From: Dictyophora rubrovolvata
Lineage: Eukaryota; Basidiomycota; Agaricomycetes; Phallales; Phallaceae
Direction of reading: 5' to 3'
NCBI GenBank assembly: GCA_029959195.1
Contig: CP114117.1
Coordinates: 434,001-498,000, forward strand
DNA length: 64,000 bases
Shown here: piece by piece, positions 33,434-45,945 of the stretch
Layout of the letters: the number at the start of each line of letters is the position of its first letter
How positions within the stretch are numbered: the first letter of the stretch is position 1
Program-made: the position numbers and the translations under genes
Notes under the pieces: generated by a model
Told to the model about the DNA's origin: nothing
Seen by the model: only the letters and a program-made list of their open reading frames with translations
Database searches by the model: none

Positions 33434-36345
33434 ATGGCTCAGAATGAATCTAAAAACCGTTCATTGGACAAAGAAGCCCGGGACATTTATAGTCCTTCGA
33501 ATGGCAATGAAACCTATTCAACCTATTCAGACGTGAACGGCGATCATGGCGACGCTGATGTTGGGTACAATTTGTTTCTTCAAGCAGAACGAGAGCAGAT
33601 TGCAGACATGGATGAAAAGGAGTGGACAACTCGTTCCAGATTTGTGGCGAGGAAAATAGATTTTCATGTCCTTCCTATTATGTGAGTCGGATTTTGTTGA
33701 GTCGTAATTTGTAGTAAACTGGCACTAATTTCATTTGAAGCTGTATCGTGTATTGCCTCCAATATATGGATAGTAAGTAAAAATAATACTACCACGAGCG
33801 GCTTTTTCTAAATGAAATTTCATAGAACAAGGACTCAAGTAATTTGCCTTTCAGCCTGGTATTAAGTAGCTTACCGTAGTGGCAGCTACTCCAACCTTTT
33901 CGGTTTTCAACAAGATCTTCACCTAAAAGGCCAGCAATTGTAAGTCATTCGAGTTGATGTTTGAACCTCACATCAAATATTTAACACGTCTCTCCAGCTC
34001 ATGGGTTTCAAGCATTTTCTATTTCGGGTAATGCAGTCAATATCAATATGCGAGCTGGCACTAATCGATCGAATTCGAATTTGATTGACAGCTATCTCAT
34101 ATCCCAGTATCCATTAGGCTGGCTGATCCAGCGGCTTCCTATCGGAAAGTTCCTAGGTACAGGGGTTTAATGGGGCATCCATGCCAGCTGTCAAAAGAAA
34201 TGAAGCTGATCTTCCTTTTTGCCAAAAAAGGGGTAACAATCCTTTTGTGGTCAGTGACATTAATGACCACGGCAGCATGTACGAACTTCGCGGGGGCTAT
34301 GGTTAATCGCTTTGTTCTTGGCTGTTTGGAAGCTGCCGTAACGTTAGTCTAGCGATTATCTGGGGTTTTTTTCGAATTAATCCTCTTTTTCGCTGATTTG
34401 GATAGCCCCTCATTCGTGTTAATAACAGGAATGTGGTAAGTAACTTCGGAAAATTAGATAGGAGACTAATCAGGAGATGTTCATTGTACTCGCCTAATTC
34501 GAAGGTACACAGCCGCGGAACAGCCATTTCGCCAACTGACGTGGTACTCTTTTCAAGCCTGGGTAAGTCAAGTTCTCGTTGCCCTTAGCCTATTTTTGAA
34601 CATTTCGCTTGGGAACAAGGCAAATACAATTGGTGGTCTTATCGGCTATGGAGTTGGCCATATCAAAGCTGGACTACAGCAATGGACGTATATCGTAAGA
34701 CCCTTACCTCACAAGTTTAAAATCTGAAACAGAATCATTGAATTCGATAGTATCTCATCCTGGGAGGCGTCACAGCCCTTTTCTCAATCGTCGTCTACTT
34801 CTTTCTTCCCGATTCACCGGTAACAGCACGCTTTTTCAGTGACACAGAAAAACTCGTTGCTGTAAAGCGCGTAGCTTCCAATAAAACCGGAATAGGTAAG
34901 CCTCCTTCCCGCAGGCCGACTTCGCGCACAGCCACTGGCACAGTTACCTGGGGCAACAGCATTCGGCTCTCAGACGGCCTTTCTTACAGGCTGCTAGCCA
35001 ATGAGCTTCCAGTTTTTCTTTTGCAGGTTCTAGCGTTAAGCTGCTGATTTCCAATTCTGTCTAGAGAATAAGCGGTTTAAGCGATATCAAATTGTACATG
35101 CGCTTAAGGATCCGAAGACGTATATATTGTTTGTGCTCAGCTTCGCGGCGCAGATTCCGAACGGATTACTTACTAGCTTCCGGTCCCAGGTATTTAATAT
35201 AGTTATGACAAACCCCGACGTGAAATCCCATATTTTGTAGATTATCCAAAACTTGGGGTTCACTGTACTGCAAACTACCGTTCTAGGTATTCCATCCGAC
35301 GCTATACAAGGCGTTTCACTCTTATTGGCTGGTTATGTTGCTTCGCGCGTCAAAAACACACGGATTTTGATTATGACCGTGAGTATTGAATACGGATGAC
35401 ATCACGCGCAAACGGTGTCTTACTAAGTTGCGGTTTGAAGATAGGAAATGTGACTTGTATCATCGCTGCTGCATGTATGGCCTACCTTCCTTTGGAGAAT
35501 CACTGGGGCCGGTTGGTCGCGTTTTGGTTTACTGCTTTGCAGAGGTTTTTTCTTTCTTTCCAAGCTGTATTAAACATGACTCATCAAAACATTCACTTTT
35601 TTTTCAGCATAGGTTTCTCACTTGGCTTAGCAATGGTTAGTGTCAATATTGGAGGATGTGAGTCATACAAGCACCTTGAGAAAGTTGGTATTGACGTATA
35701 CGTAGATACCAAGAAAGTGTTTACTGTAAAGAGTTATTCTTATTTCTGTTTTTAAGTTTTGTTTGAGCTTTCTCTTTCAGGGCGCAACAATGTTCGTAGG
35801 ATATTGCGTCGGCAACATCATTGGTCCTTTCTTCGTGTATCAAAATCAGGCACCACGATAGTATGTTGGTCCTCACCGTTCTCGTTTTTTCACTGTAAAT
35901 TAAATTACTTACGTGAGCTAATAGCATATCAGCAATTGAGGCAATGCTTTCCGGATGTAAGTATGTTTGAACCGGTATTAGTGGTGTCCGCGCACTCTGT
36001 CCAACTCTGTCCAGCTCTGTTCCGTCTTTCAGGAGACAAGTTGGACAAGGGACAGGAGAGGCAGCATCTCAACCTCGATGACCGTAACTGATCATCTCCT
36101 GTTAGATGTAATAAAAACAGCCACAGGTCTACTCCTTGGCGCATACATGTTGTGGGATAACCGTAGACGCGATCACATTCAGCAAACATCTGGTCCAGCT
36201 TACGACGAGCGCGAGGGGCAAAGGCTGAGTCTCTTAGATAAAACTGAATTTGTAATGCAATTAATTTTTATTTCGACGGGAAGCTGTACTGACGCGGTAT
36301 TACCGGCGTGCCCAGGAAAATCCACATTTTAGATATTCGTTGTGA
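33434..36345 (+). CDS. MFS transporter C, anion:cation symporter family (Dal5/Tna1-like)
   Basis: Third paralogue of the array, separated from B by the methyltransferase. Landmarks match A and B: DVGYNLFLQAERE, RKIDFHVLPIM, the 13-nt microexon at 33826-33838 joining MDK to QGLNYSNLFGFQQDLHLKG, SQYPLGWLIQRLPIGKFLG, VNRFVLGCLEAAVT, FVLITGMWYTAAEQPFRQLTW, FLPDSPVTARFFSDTEK, LGFTVLQTTVLGIPSDAIQG, GATMFVGYCVGNIIGPFF and DEREGQRLSLLDKTEF, then ENPHFRYSL with stop at 36343-36345. Two introns are much longer than their counterparts in A and B: 34896-35064 (169 nt) and 35957-36105 (149 nt, with a stem-forming inverted repeat). Coding frame is kept throughout. Substrate unknown. Confidence 0.87.
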
Positions 36346-37055
36346 TTTTGACATGTATCGGTGAGCCTGGATTGTTGTTATTTGACCCTGCTTTGAATTT
36401 TCTTTTATATATACGTAGTCATTGTATACTACATAGCGAGAGTGCCCTTCCGGTGTAACTACTGAGAAAATGATCAATACCGGCACATTCAAACGATCGT
36501 TGCCCAATGCCTGCTGTTAAACCAGCTGCCCAGTTGCCAAGTTGCCGGTTGATTCAATTATGGGGATTGCTGTGTAAAATTTTGTGTGTCACATCTGATC
36601 CCAGAGCAAAAATGGTTCACTACTTCTTGAACCGTTGAACTGTTAAACTGTTAAACTTGCCCCGAATCGGGGATACCGCCTATTGAGTTTAGCACGTCCG
36701 GTGATCTGTCCACTGAGAATTTGAAAGGTACTGGCATTTCAATTTACCAACGAGGCATGCCACAGCCTTCAAATGGTTTGTTAGGAGTTGCCGAGTCGGT
36801 TGCGCTGTGGGCATGGGCATGGGAGCTATGTCAATACACAGCATGTACAGCTTACGCCAAACCAAGCGCCCGACGCCGTCGGCATGCCAAAAAACGAGTC
36901 TTACCTAATTGTTGCGGAGTTTGTAAACCCCAGTTATGGAACGCTTATAAAAAGATTTTGCGCCTGGGCTCGAAGGCTTTCTTTCACTAACAACCACCAT
37001 CTCGACATTTCTCCTTCGTAGGAGTTTCGCTCATCAACTTGTCTCTTACTTTCTA
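36346..37055. other. intergenic region upstream of calcipressin
   Basis: About 710 bases without a supportable gene. A short tandem near 36625-36660 (GAACCGTTGAACTGTTAAACTGTTAAAC) is the only repeat noted. The last 300 bases should hold the calcipressin promoter. Confidence 0.5.
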
Positions 37056-37939
37056 ATGTGTCAGGCAATACCAATGAATACACCACCAGAGTCATATCTA
37101 CCCCAGTCTGGTTCCCAATCACTCAAAGCAGGAACAAACACGCTTGTGGTTGCCTCTTTGCCATCTTCATATTTTCACCCAACTATCCTACGTATAATTC
37201 AAGGACATTTCCTTCAATTCGGCGGGCTTTACAGTTTTGCACCCGTACCATCCTTCAAGCGTATTATTGTTGTCTTCTATGATGACGATGCTGCTGAAGA
37301 AGCTAAGTTATGTTTGAACGGAAAGGTATTGGGAGACGATGAGTAAGTTTCATACCAAACTGTACTGGTCCAGTTGTGTGCCTTTCTCTATTTACTTTTC
37401 GCTGACCTTCTTTTTCGTGCAGACGAGAAGTCCTCAGGGTTTATCGCGGTGCACCGACGCCCCTTCCCAATCCAGACGAAGATGACAGCCTTCGTTACCT
37501 GGCACCGCCCGTACCAGAAAAGAACTTTCTGATTTCACCTCCGGGCTCCCCCCCGGAAGGGTGGGAACAGGTCAAAGAAGACCCGCCGAACGAAGCACCA
37601 TTAGCGGATGATTTACTCGCCGCGCTACGCCGTTTACAAGAAGAGCAAGAGCTACGCGGTGGAGGCGGTCACCGGAGGACAGAAGATGGTCGGGGAGAGA
37701 TCCTTTGGCATGCGAATGAAACACGCGCGGGTGTGGGTGTTTGCGTTGAAACCTGCGACGATGAAGAAGACGACAATATTGAAGTGGTGGAAGAACCAAA
37801 GTGGTCGTATGATCTAGCCGTCCTTCCATCATACCACTCTATGAAAACCAGCTCGTCTGTGAAACCCAGTTTCCTTAATAAACAATCTCTTTCATCAAAG
37901 GTGCCATTTCCTCGGACAGCGTTGCCACCTCGCATGTGA
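37056..37939 (+). CDS. calcipressin (RCAN), calcineurin regulator
   Basis: Calcipressins bind and modulate calcineurin, the Ca2+-calmodulin-dependent phosphatase. Two exons. The N-terminal RRM-like part reads TNTLVVASLPSSYFHP, then LRIIQGHFLQFGGLYSFAPVPSFKRIIVVF and CLNGKVLGD. After the intron (about 37344-37424): REVLRVYRG and the family signature KNFLISPPGSPPEGWE, whose serines are the conserved phosphorylation sites in yeast and animal relatives. The rest is acidic and low complexity and contains PKWSYDLAVLPSYH, a possible calcineurin docking segment. It ends at 37937-37939. About 265 residues. A second in-frame Met lies five codons after the first (MCQAIPM), so the start could be either. 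Confidence 0.87.
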
Positions 37940-38617
37940 TTTGTAAGTGTCCGTTATATTCCCGACAGCTTTCTTTCATTGCTCCGTTCTATGATGAAAT
38001 AAACTCAGACCTGTTCCGAAACCTTTATGGATTGAGGACAAACCTTAATTGCCTTTTTACCTGACATTTTTATTCCTTTTTTCGAACTTCAGGATCGCAT
38101 TCTGATAACATCTTTTTTTTTTACAGATCCTGCCCTGTATCATTTTTGTTTTGTTTTTTATATTTCAAATATCGTCACTAGAGATTGTAAGATGTTTCGT
38201 ATGGTGTACAACAGTGTTGTTGTTATTGCAAGAGTATAACTTAACTGGGACTTCTTTTCAACTCGGACATTTTGTTTCGCATGGGTATAATACGATCAAT
38301 GTACATTATACATCGCATTTTTTCATTTGCATTTAATGTCAATAATATCTCCACAATATTTTCCCATTGTGAATGCTCAGTTGAGTCACTATAAAGTCTT
38401 GTCCCTGGCAACGTGGTTGCAGTTGTTAGGGAACTATGACATACCGTGCAACCAGGCTATGTCTGATCACTAGCCACTTTTTAACTTAATCACGACGTAA
38501 ATGGGATATACAATATATATAACGCAATCAGACATGCCCAACAGTCAAACGAACATCATGATACAAAAATGATTGATTCAAGGTAGGTCACCCCATCTAG
38601 CCATCATGCATCATGCA
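37940..38617. other. convergent intergenic region, calcipressin / NUP192
   Basis: About 680 T-rich bases with presumed 3' untranslated regions of both genes. No gene seen. ATGCATCATGCATTA near the NUP192 stop is a small direct repeat. Confidence 0.5.
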
Positions 38618-41600
38618 TTACCAGCTTCCAAGACCTCTCACATCATCGTTCACGGCTAGAACAGCTTCATTCGTAACTTCCTTTCCCCCCGAAATACTAT
38701 TCCGAATAAGCCGACACATCATTTTGATGTACACTTCTTTTGCTCGGTGATCATTGTCTACAACAGCTGGTGGCTATGCGTAAGGGGGAATAAAATAATA
38801 TATTAGCAAATAACCCCTTTCATTAGAACGATAACTAACCAATAACATTGTGTCCAACTGCTCTAGAACGGGTGGTAGCATCCTTCTCAAATGTTCAACC
38901 AAAGTTGATAATGCATCGTCTCCCAACACGGAGCGTTTCGCCGATGATGCTGACAATCTGTTGGCGGCTGATATCGGGTTCAACGGTCTAGCAACGTTTG
39001 TGATGAAAAAGTCGAGGTGACGCCATATCAACAACAAGAGTATCTCCAACGAATCTATGGAAAAAAAAGATGAGATATAGCAAGATACAACAGAAACTGA
39101 GCTCACATAATCTTCTTTTGGCAATATTAACTCGGCTCGTGAACGTTTTTTGCAGCTCATTCAAGGCTAAAAGTCGCCGTTGTGTGATGTTAAATTGTTC
39201 CTTATACTTCACACCGGAAAGCTGGGTAATCTGTTTCAATATAATATATATAAGCACAACCGACGAAGGTTAAAACAAATAGACAAGAATAAACCGGACC
39301 TCGTCTACTTCTTCCAACGCAAGCTGTTCTCTACTGGCTAGTTTGGCCGCAATGTCAGCGACCTCGTTTGACACTTTCGTCAATTCGGAAACAACTTGCG
39401 CCAAAGCCTCGATGGAGTCGCTTATCGTTGGAGCCGACGCTGGAAAAGCTGCTGTGGGTTCAGAGTATCCTATAATCACAATAAACCTTACCTGTGATCT
39501 GACGGGAAGTTTCTGCGGGCCGGTTATTTACTCCGATGGGTGTAAAGACAGGAATAAAGACATCATCGGCTGAAACATGAATTAGGATAAAATTCGAAAC
39601 AAAAGAAACAAAAAGGAAAACTATACCCTGTTGGTTGCTGACTGACTCCAAATATGTCCACAAGCCTTCGTAGAACAGATCAACTGTATCCTCAAGTTTT
39701 AGATCAAAGACGCTAACAGTCCGACCATAACCTAATCAACGCATTCTAAATTAAGATTCCAAGTTACACGCTAAGTATGGCTTACCAAGGGCCTTGGTTG
39801 AAGCCTCAACTCTTTCGGTGTCGATCGCCGGTTGACATGCGTGCCATTGGGTAATGGATAGACATCTCGCCGCAAGTGCCAAGATAGCGGAATGGATTCC
39901 ACCGAATCCCGAAGCAGGATTTTTCTGTGGAGAATAAAATTAGATTTACAGTAGAACATGTCAATAACTTGAGGACGAACCAAATCCGGAGGATGGACTA
40001 ATGACGTTACGAATGAGCATACGGATATGAGCAGATGTAGCTCTCGAATCTGTTGCAAACCCGGATGTAGAGCATTCTCGCGAATAAGGATAATGAAAGT
40101 CTCTCTATGTGCCAAAAGGAATTGAAGAATCTAGAAGTATGTATTAAAGTGATCATCCATAATCCATCAATAGAACACCGTGGACAAAAACTGACCTGCT
40201 CTGGCACACGACTAGACTTGCCTAATGTGGCAACAAGGCTATTGATCAAAGACAATGCTGGCAAAACTAGCTGGTGATACCGATAAACTGCGGAAGGTAA
40301 GAAAGAATCGTAATCTTCGGAGGGTGTCAAGCAGTGGCGATAACATGGAGACACTGTGCGCACCTAAGAACGACTGGTCGCCTTCCGGTCTAGCTTCAAT
40401 GAAGTCGCATTGGGATAGGACGTGCAGTATACGGCAATCCAACAGCTTCTCAGCACCCGACTGTGTCTGTGCTATTCGAATGAGAAGTGCCATCTTGATT
40501 TCGTATACATATAAAGCGTTTAGACTTTCTGATAACAAGCAGTACTATCAGCAGACTGTCTTAATACAGTATTTCTAACGAACCTGGATCGGGCCTGAGA
40601 ACCCGCTGCAATTCTCCATCGCCGTCTTTGACACTTTGAACAAAATTTTGCAGAAAGCCTTTCCGAGATACTATATTTAAGACCCGGTGTTGTTTCTCCA
40701 GTCGTGAGATGCATATTAGAGAGTTCAGCAACGCGAATGAGACGGTCTTCCAAACTTCTGTACCATCGATGGCGTCGGCGCTGATGAATGATACAATTCC
40801 CTCCAGATCTTGGTTTAATATGGATAATACAGAGCTTTCCAAATCATTGCGTCGACCTCGGTGTCGAATTGGAGTAAAGGGTCCAAATGCGTCCATATCT
40901 GACCTGAATGAAGACGATTGTCCATCCGAATCAGCGTCTTCACCGCTGTCCTGAACCAGATGAAGATAGTTTATCAAAGAAGCGCATAGATTTCCTCTAA
41001 TAAGTTCTACTTTGCCGCCTGTCCCAAGGCACAAAATAAGACTCCTCAGCAAGGTTTTCAAACGATCGGTGGGAAGCGTTGAAACATGAGCGTTATCGAA
41101 TGTAGAATGGAAGATTAGCTGTTGTTCCCGATCGCTGCGAAGCTTCGTTACAAGTGTTAAGATCAATTCTGACAACGAAATCGCCGTTGGCTGCTGCACA
41201 GAAGGAATCGTTGGAAGAACCATTTGCAAAATATCGAACAAGATACTTTCTCGGCGATCCGACGATAAATAGAAAAAGCCTTTTGAAAGCGCCGTATCGA
41301 GTAAACGCTTCCACGAATCATAATTCATGTTTCGGACATGTTGCACACGACGACGGTTATTTTCAATGGCACAGCCTGTCAGAATGTGTTGCATTTCTTT
41401 CCGAACCTGCTCATTCATCTTGAGAATGTTCATGTTTCCTTGAGGCTGGATATGGCTTCTCGCCTGATGCATAAGCTCAAGCAACGCGTTGGTATCGAAG
41501 GTATCGCATCCAGTCTCATCGACGTGTAAACAAGAAGAGACTTCAAGTCCCGAGAAAAATTGGAATTGAAAGTCCTTTTCTACAGTTAAGTTGTCTTGCC

Positions 41601-44600
41601 ATTCGATGTCCAGAGATTGGAACAGCTCAATAATAAGGATCAGAGACTGACCCGCGTTGAAAGGGTTGAGAAGACTGTCGTACAAGGAGCTACTATCTCC
41701 ATGAGGAACGGAGTTGCCAAACAAGAGCGTAAGCAGTTTTGCCGATCGTTGAGTCTGACCCATCTCAGTAAGCATGTGAATCTCCAGAGCAGCTGATTCC
41801 ATTATCCAAGCTCTGACACGAAGGAACGAGACGAGGTTATCAATCGTAGTCTTCGCTCGACTTCCATCTTGATAGGATACCTCTCCTGTTCCACCCTGCG
41901 GTTCCGAAGGTATAACCAAGGGAATAATGGATAAATGTCGCGAAAAAAAGTCTTCACGCGTACGTAGATAACGCATCATGACAACCGAAGTAGCTGCGTG
42001 TTGACATAATTGATAAACCAGACGATAACATTTCTCCGCTGAAGATGGATTTGACAACAAGAATGTCGGACTACCGCGAATTGTATTGTCTTCGCTTACT
42101 CTGGGTATGCCACTATTTAGCAACTCCAAGATGGCGTGTAAGCATGTTTGACGGCTATTGGCAGCTTGAGGATCTTGTAATGCCAGCTGGTTCGGATGGG
42201 TGGTGTCAATGCTGAATCCTAAGAGCCAATGTGCGACGTTCGGAGCAGGTTTTTTGGGTACCGTGTTCCGAAGCATTAGATCCAAGATTGCGATTTGAAT
42301 AGCCTGTGTTAGATTCAATGAAACATCGGAAAGAGGCGCACCTGCGCCAGTCGATGATTGAACCAGTTCGTTGGCAGGGATGTACTTTTCAGGGATACTT
42401 CGCACGAGTAGGACCATTAACGAGTCTTGAATAATGAAAGACTCCTCGCTTCTTTCGAAAATCAAGGCGAGTCGGCTGGATTTACGATGATTACTTGGAC
42501 CAGATTGTTCAGTAGCCATGAATACAGAAGAATCAGACAGTTGAGCGATAATTTTGATAGAGAGTAATCGGCTCTCTTCTAGTTCAGCATACGTCGCACA
42601 AAGAGCAATCTTGATAATCAATTCGGGTGTCCAGTCGAAGTACCGGTCCAAGGGTACAATAGAGCTGGATAGAAAGGTCGCATCGCTGGCCAAGCCCTCA
42701 AATTGAACAAGAGATGGTAAGAGTATCTCCGTGAAAACTCCTTGAAGCTCAAGAACGGACTGGATTATTCGAAGAACACGTAGCAGAACCCGTTCAAAGT
42801 ATACATTCTTAATCGACTTTGACTCCAGAGCCTTGACGCCGAATTGAATATACTCCATAATCTCTCGGCGAAGTGGAGAATCCGTTAGTAGCTGTATCAA
42901 AATTTCGAACGCAGGATGGCTTTGGAGGGACCGGAATAGTTCGACATTCTTGCTAGGCGTATATTCCTCTGCCGACAGTAAAGCATCGAGGTTGTAGTTT
43001 GCCAAACAGCGCTCGATAAAACACAGTGACCCCTCAATCATCCTCCATTTATCTGATGGATCGTGGTATTCTCTCGACTTTGCACGCAGCAAAACCGAAT
43101 CGATAACGAACCGGACATAGGGGCTTATACCACCAAATCGAGCAGGCTGCCCTAAACCATCAGGAATGGTATCTACGGGCTCATAATCAGCTAACGCTTG
43201 CTGCGGTAGTAAGTCTTTCGGTGTATGAATGAGGGCATTCAAAAGTCGCAGGAAGGGAATAGTCGCAGGATAACGCTGAGCAGGAGATTCAACGCCTTCT
43301 AATTCATTTTCCACCCCACGAATGGCAAGACCCCCACCGATGCGAAGATTAATGAGCTCGGCTCGTTCTAAAGTAGCCCATACCGCTCGGCAAATTTCCA
43401 CGCCTTGGACTCCAGCACCTGGCTCGCAGAAAGCGGCCAGGGTGTCCAATATAACACCCTTTAATTCCAGCTGAATACCTTGCTGAAGAAGCGTGAACAG
43501 GGTCATCAATACACGGAATTCGGGCATAGTGTATAGGGCGATACGTGCGGCAGGTGCATACTTGACGATGACACGTAGGAGACGCAAGAATGAACAGAGC
43601 ATGGTAGCCTCAGCGTCTGATAAAACGGGTGACTGCCATCGTCCAGAAGCAGAGGGTGCCAAGTGAGGATGATGTGGCGTAGAAGAATTGGGAAGGATTT
43701 CGGCCCACCATGACAGGGCATTGAACAACATTGACCAGCTAAACATATTGTTACTTCCTCCTGCGAACATTCCTCCGCGAGTTCGTTCGTTAGTTCCGTT
43801 TGCAATCAAGAAATTGTATGCAACCTCGGATGATGTACGCCCTTTGGCTATTCCACTTAGCATGTCATATCCCGCGGAAATTAGCCTCTGATCGCGAGAC
43901 TCGGTCGCCCACCGCAGAAACGCAAAGAGCTTGCCATCGCCTGGCTCAGACGCCGTTGACCAGAACTTGAGTCCTCGATCCGGTGGGAGACATGCGTAAA
44001 GGATTCCAATGAATTCAAATAGTTGCGCGACATCGTTTCTCGGATTTTGCGTGATTTGTTCTTCTCGCACCGTTCGGTTTGCTCGGGATGAGGCTAGAAT
44101 TATGTCTTCCTGCCTGTGCTTAATTCGGCGAATTATGCTTGACATTGACTTGATAAAGTCTGTTACAAGACTTTCGAACGCTTCCAAGAGTACAAGCTTG
44201 AATTCTTCTTCATGGATATTCAAATCATTGGTTTCTCCTTCCAGGTTAAGGCCCAATCGAAGATTAGTAAACGACTTGTCTGCATCATCAATGGCACCTC
44301 GAGGCTGGATTGTCAAAGTCAGGCCTGAGAGAAATTTAAACATATCGGACTGAACGGCATCCCAAACACATTTTTCAACTTCTTCATCGGAAAATCCTTG
44401 GGGTAGATTGGCTGCCTCGGCAAGATCTTCATCATGGTATCGAGTGAACCAAATCATTACGGACCATTGCAGCAGGATGACTCCACGCAAGGGTAATGAT
44501 CTCCAGCGCGTTTTATCGTTGATGAGCTTGAGGAATTCGCCAACAAAGGCTCTGTCTTTATGCAGATTTGACGACTGCTTATTAGGAGCGGAAGAGCTGA

Positions 44601-45542
44601 AGGACTTGAGAGTTGAAGCCAAGAGGTAATAGGTAACATCGTCTTGTGGTTTCTCGGCTAAACGCTGCGTCATAATGAAGACTTCAGGCCCTTCCAAAAA
44701 GAAGGTTGAAGCAATGACGAATAAAAGCGTTCCCAGCCGCCGGCGTTCAGAGAGGAGGCAGTCCAGTCTCATTTGCAAGATGTTATGGCTCAGAGTGGCA
44801 GCATCTAAATTCAAAATTCAATTAAAACCGCATACAAAAATCGAAAAGTAGATAGATGGTCGTACTCGAATTACCGATGGTCGTTCTCGACGTCGCGTTA
44901 AGCAAAGCATTCAAAATTTTCTTGCTTGATTCGATAGAATGATCAATTTCAAACAATATTCTTTCCGGAAATCTCCCCTTCTTTTTGTCTCCCAATTCGA
45001 CAATGCTTTCTACAATCTCCGTAGCAAAGTTCACCAACATCATCCGTAGTGAATTCGAGGGAACATGAGATTGAGCCGAAATATCGAAAATGTCCATCAA
45101 ACATTCGATTATGAGAGCCCGCTCGGAATAGAATAATTCGACGGCGTTTTCTGTCAGTTGGACCAAGTCATAGTTTGGATGTCGACGTTCAGCTTTTGTA
45201 AATAGAGCTGCACAATAGTATTCGGAGCAGTCTAGTTGATCGGCAGTAAACAGTATTGGTTGAACCTTCGAATCTTGGATAACATGCTCTTTTCCATTGT
45301 GAGAATACTTTTCTGATAAAAGAGTACTCTGAATCACGAGATATAGTGAGACGCTTGGGTTACACACTGTTTTCGATGCTTTTAGCTTCTTGCTGATTTC
45401 TTGGACCAACGTCAAATAAGCGCAAAATCCGTGGCTTATATTGGTTTAATTGATAATACAATTCTTGCTCTTCGGGCTCGGTTGTTTGGACGAGTAAACC
45501 ACTTTTAATATGGCTACAAAGCGCTGCAAGACCCTCGTCCAT
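38618..45542 (-). CDS. NUP192: nucleoporin Nup192/Nup205
   Basis: A large alpha-solenoid scaffold of the inner ring of the nuclear pore. The N-terminal exon is MDEGLAALCSHIKSGLL, then QYKPRILRLFDVGPRNQQ, KYSHNGKEHVIQ (like the family's NGK-VNEEF region) and ILFTADQLDCSEYYCAALF. The central exon (40561-44814, about 1417 codons) carries the hallmark KLVLLEAFESLVTDFI followed by an acidic/basic stretch. C-terminal exons give SLEILLLLIWRHLDFFI, DDALSTLVEHLRRMLPPVLEQLD and AVNDDVRGLGSW, with stop at 38618-38620. About 1,900 residues in roughly ten exons, normal for the family. The 5' end is uncertain: just upstream (45600-45660), a separate frame reads VFYAPVARPASVNYTQLF and could splice in frame before MDEG, but it has no ATG. 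It is divergent from the P450 at 45946. Confidence 0.9.
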
Positions 45543-45945
45543 CACTAGTCAAAAAGCAATCAAAGTGCATTCTCTACGCGTATCAAGAATATATTTGAGA
45601 ACTTACAAAAGAGCTGTGTGTAATTTACGCTTGCAGGTCGCGCGACAGGAGCATAAAACACGTCTAAAGAGATGCACGTTGAGAGGATAAAGTGCTATAG
45701 TGCGACGTGACGAGTGTCACCCTGTCACACTCTTTGTGAATACGATCTCTAAGGCTCTCATTAACATTATTATCCAAATCTTATTGATATTTAGTGTCAT
45801 TCGATGCCTCTTTCCATGGCGTGTTTTGTGCATGTTTATCTCACATATTACTAACGATGTCTGCGATAGGAAATAGAAGTCTTGCTTTTAAAAGCCTCCT
45901 AGCATGTGCTCAACCTGTGTTATCTTCGACATCTATCTTGCATCT
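45543..45945. promoter_or_regulatory. divergent promoter region, NUP192 / P450
   Basis: About 400 bases between the two start codons. It may include a 5' exon of NUP192 (45600-45660, -). Confidence 0.45.
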
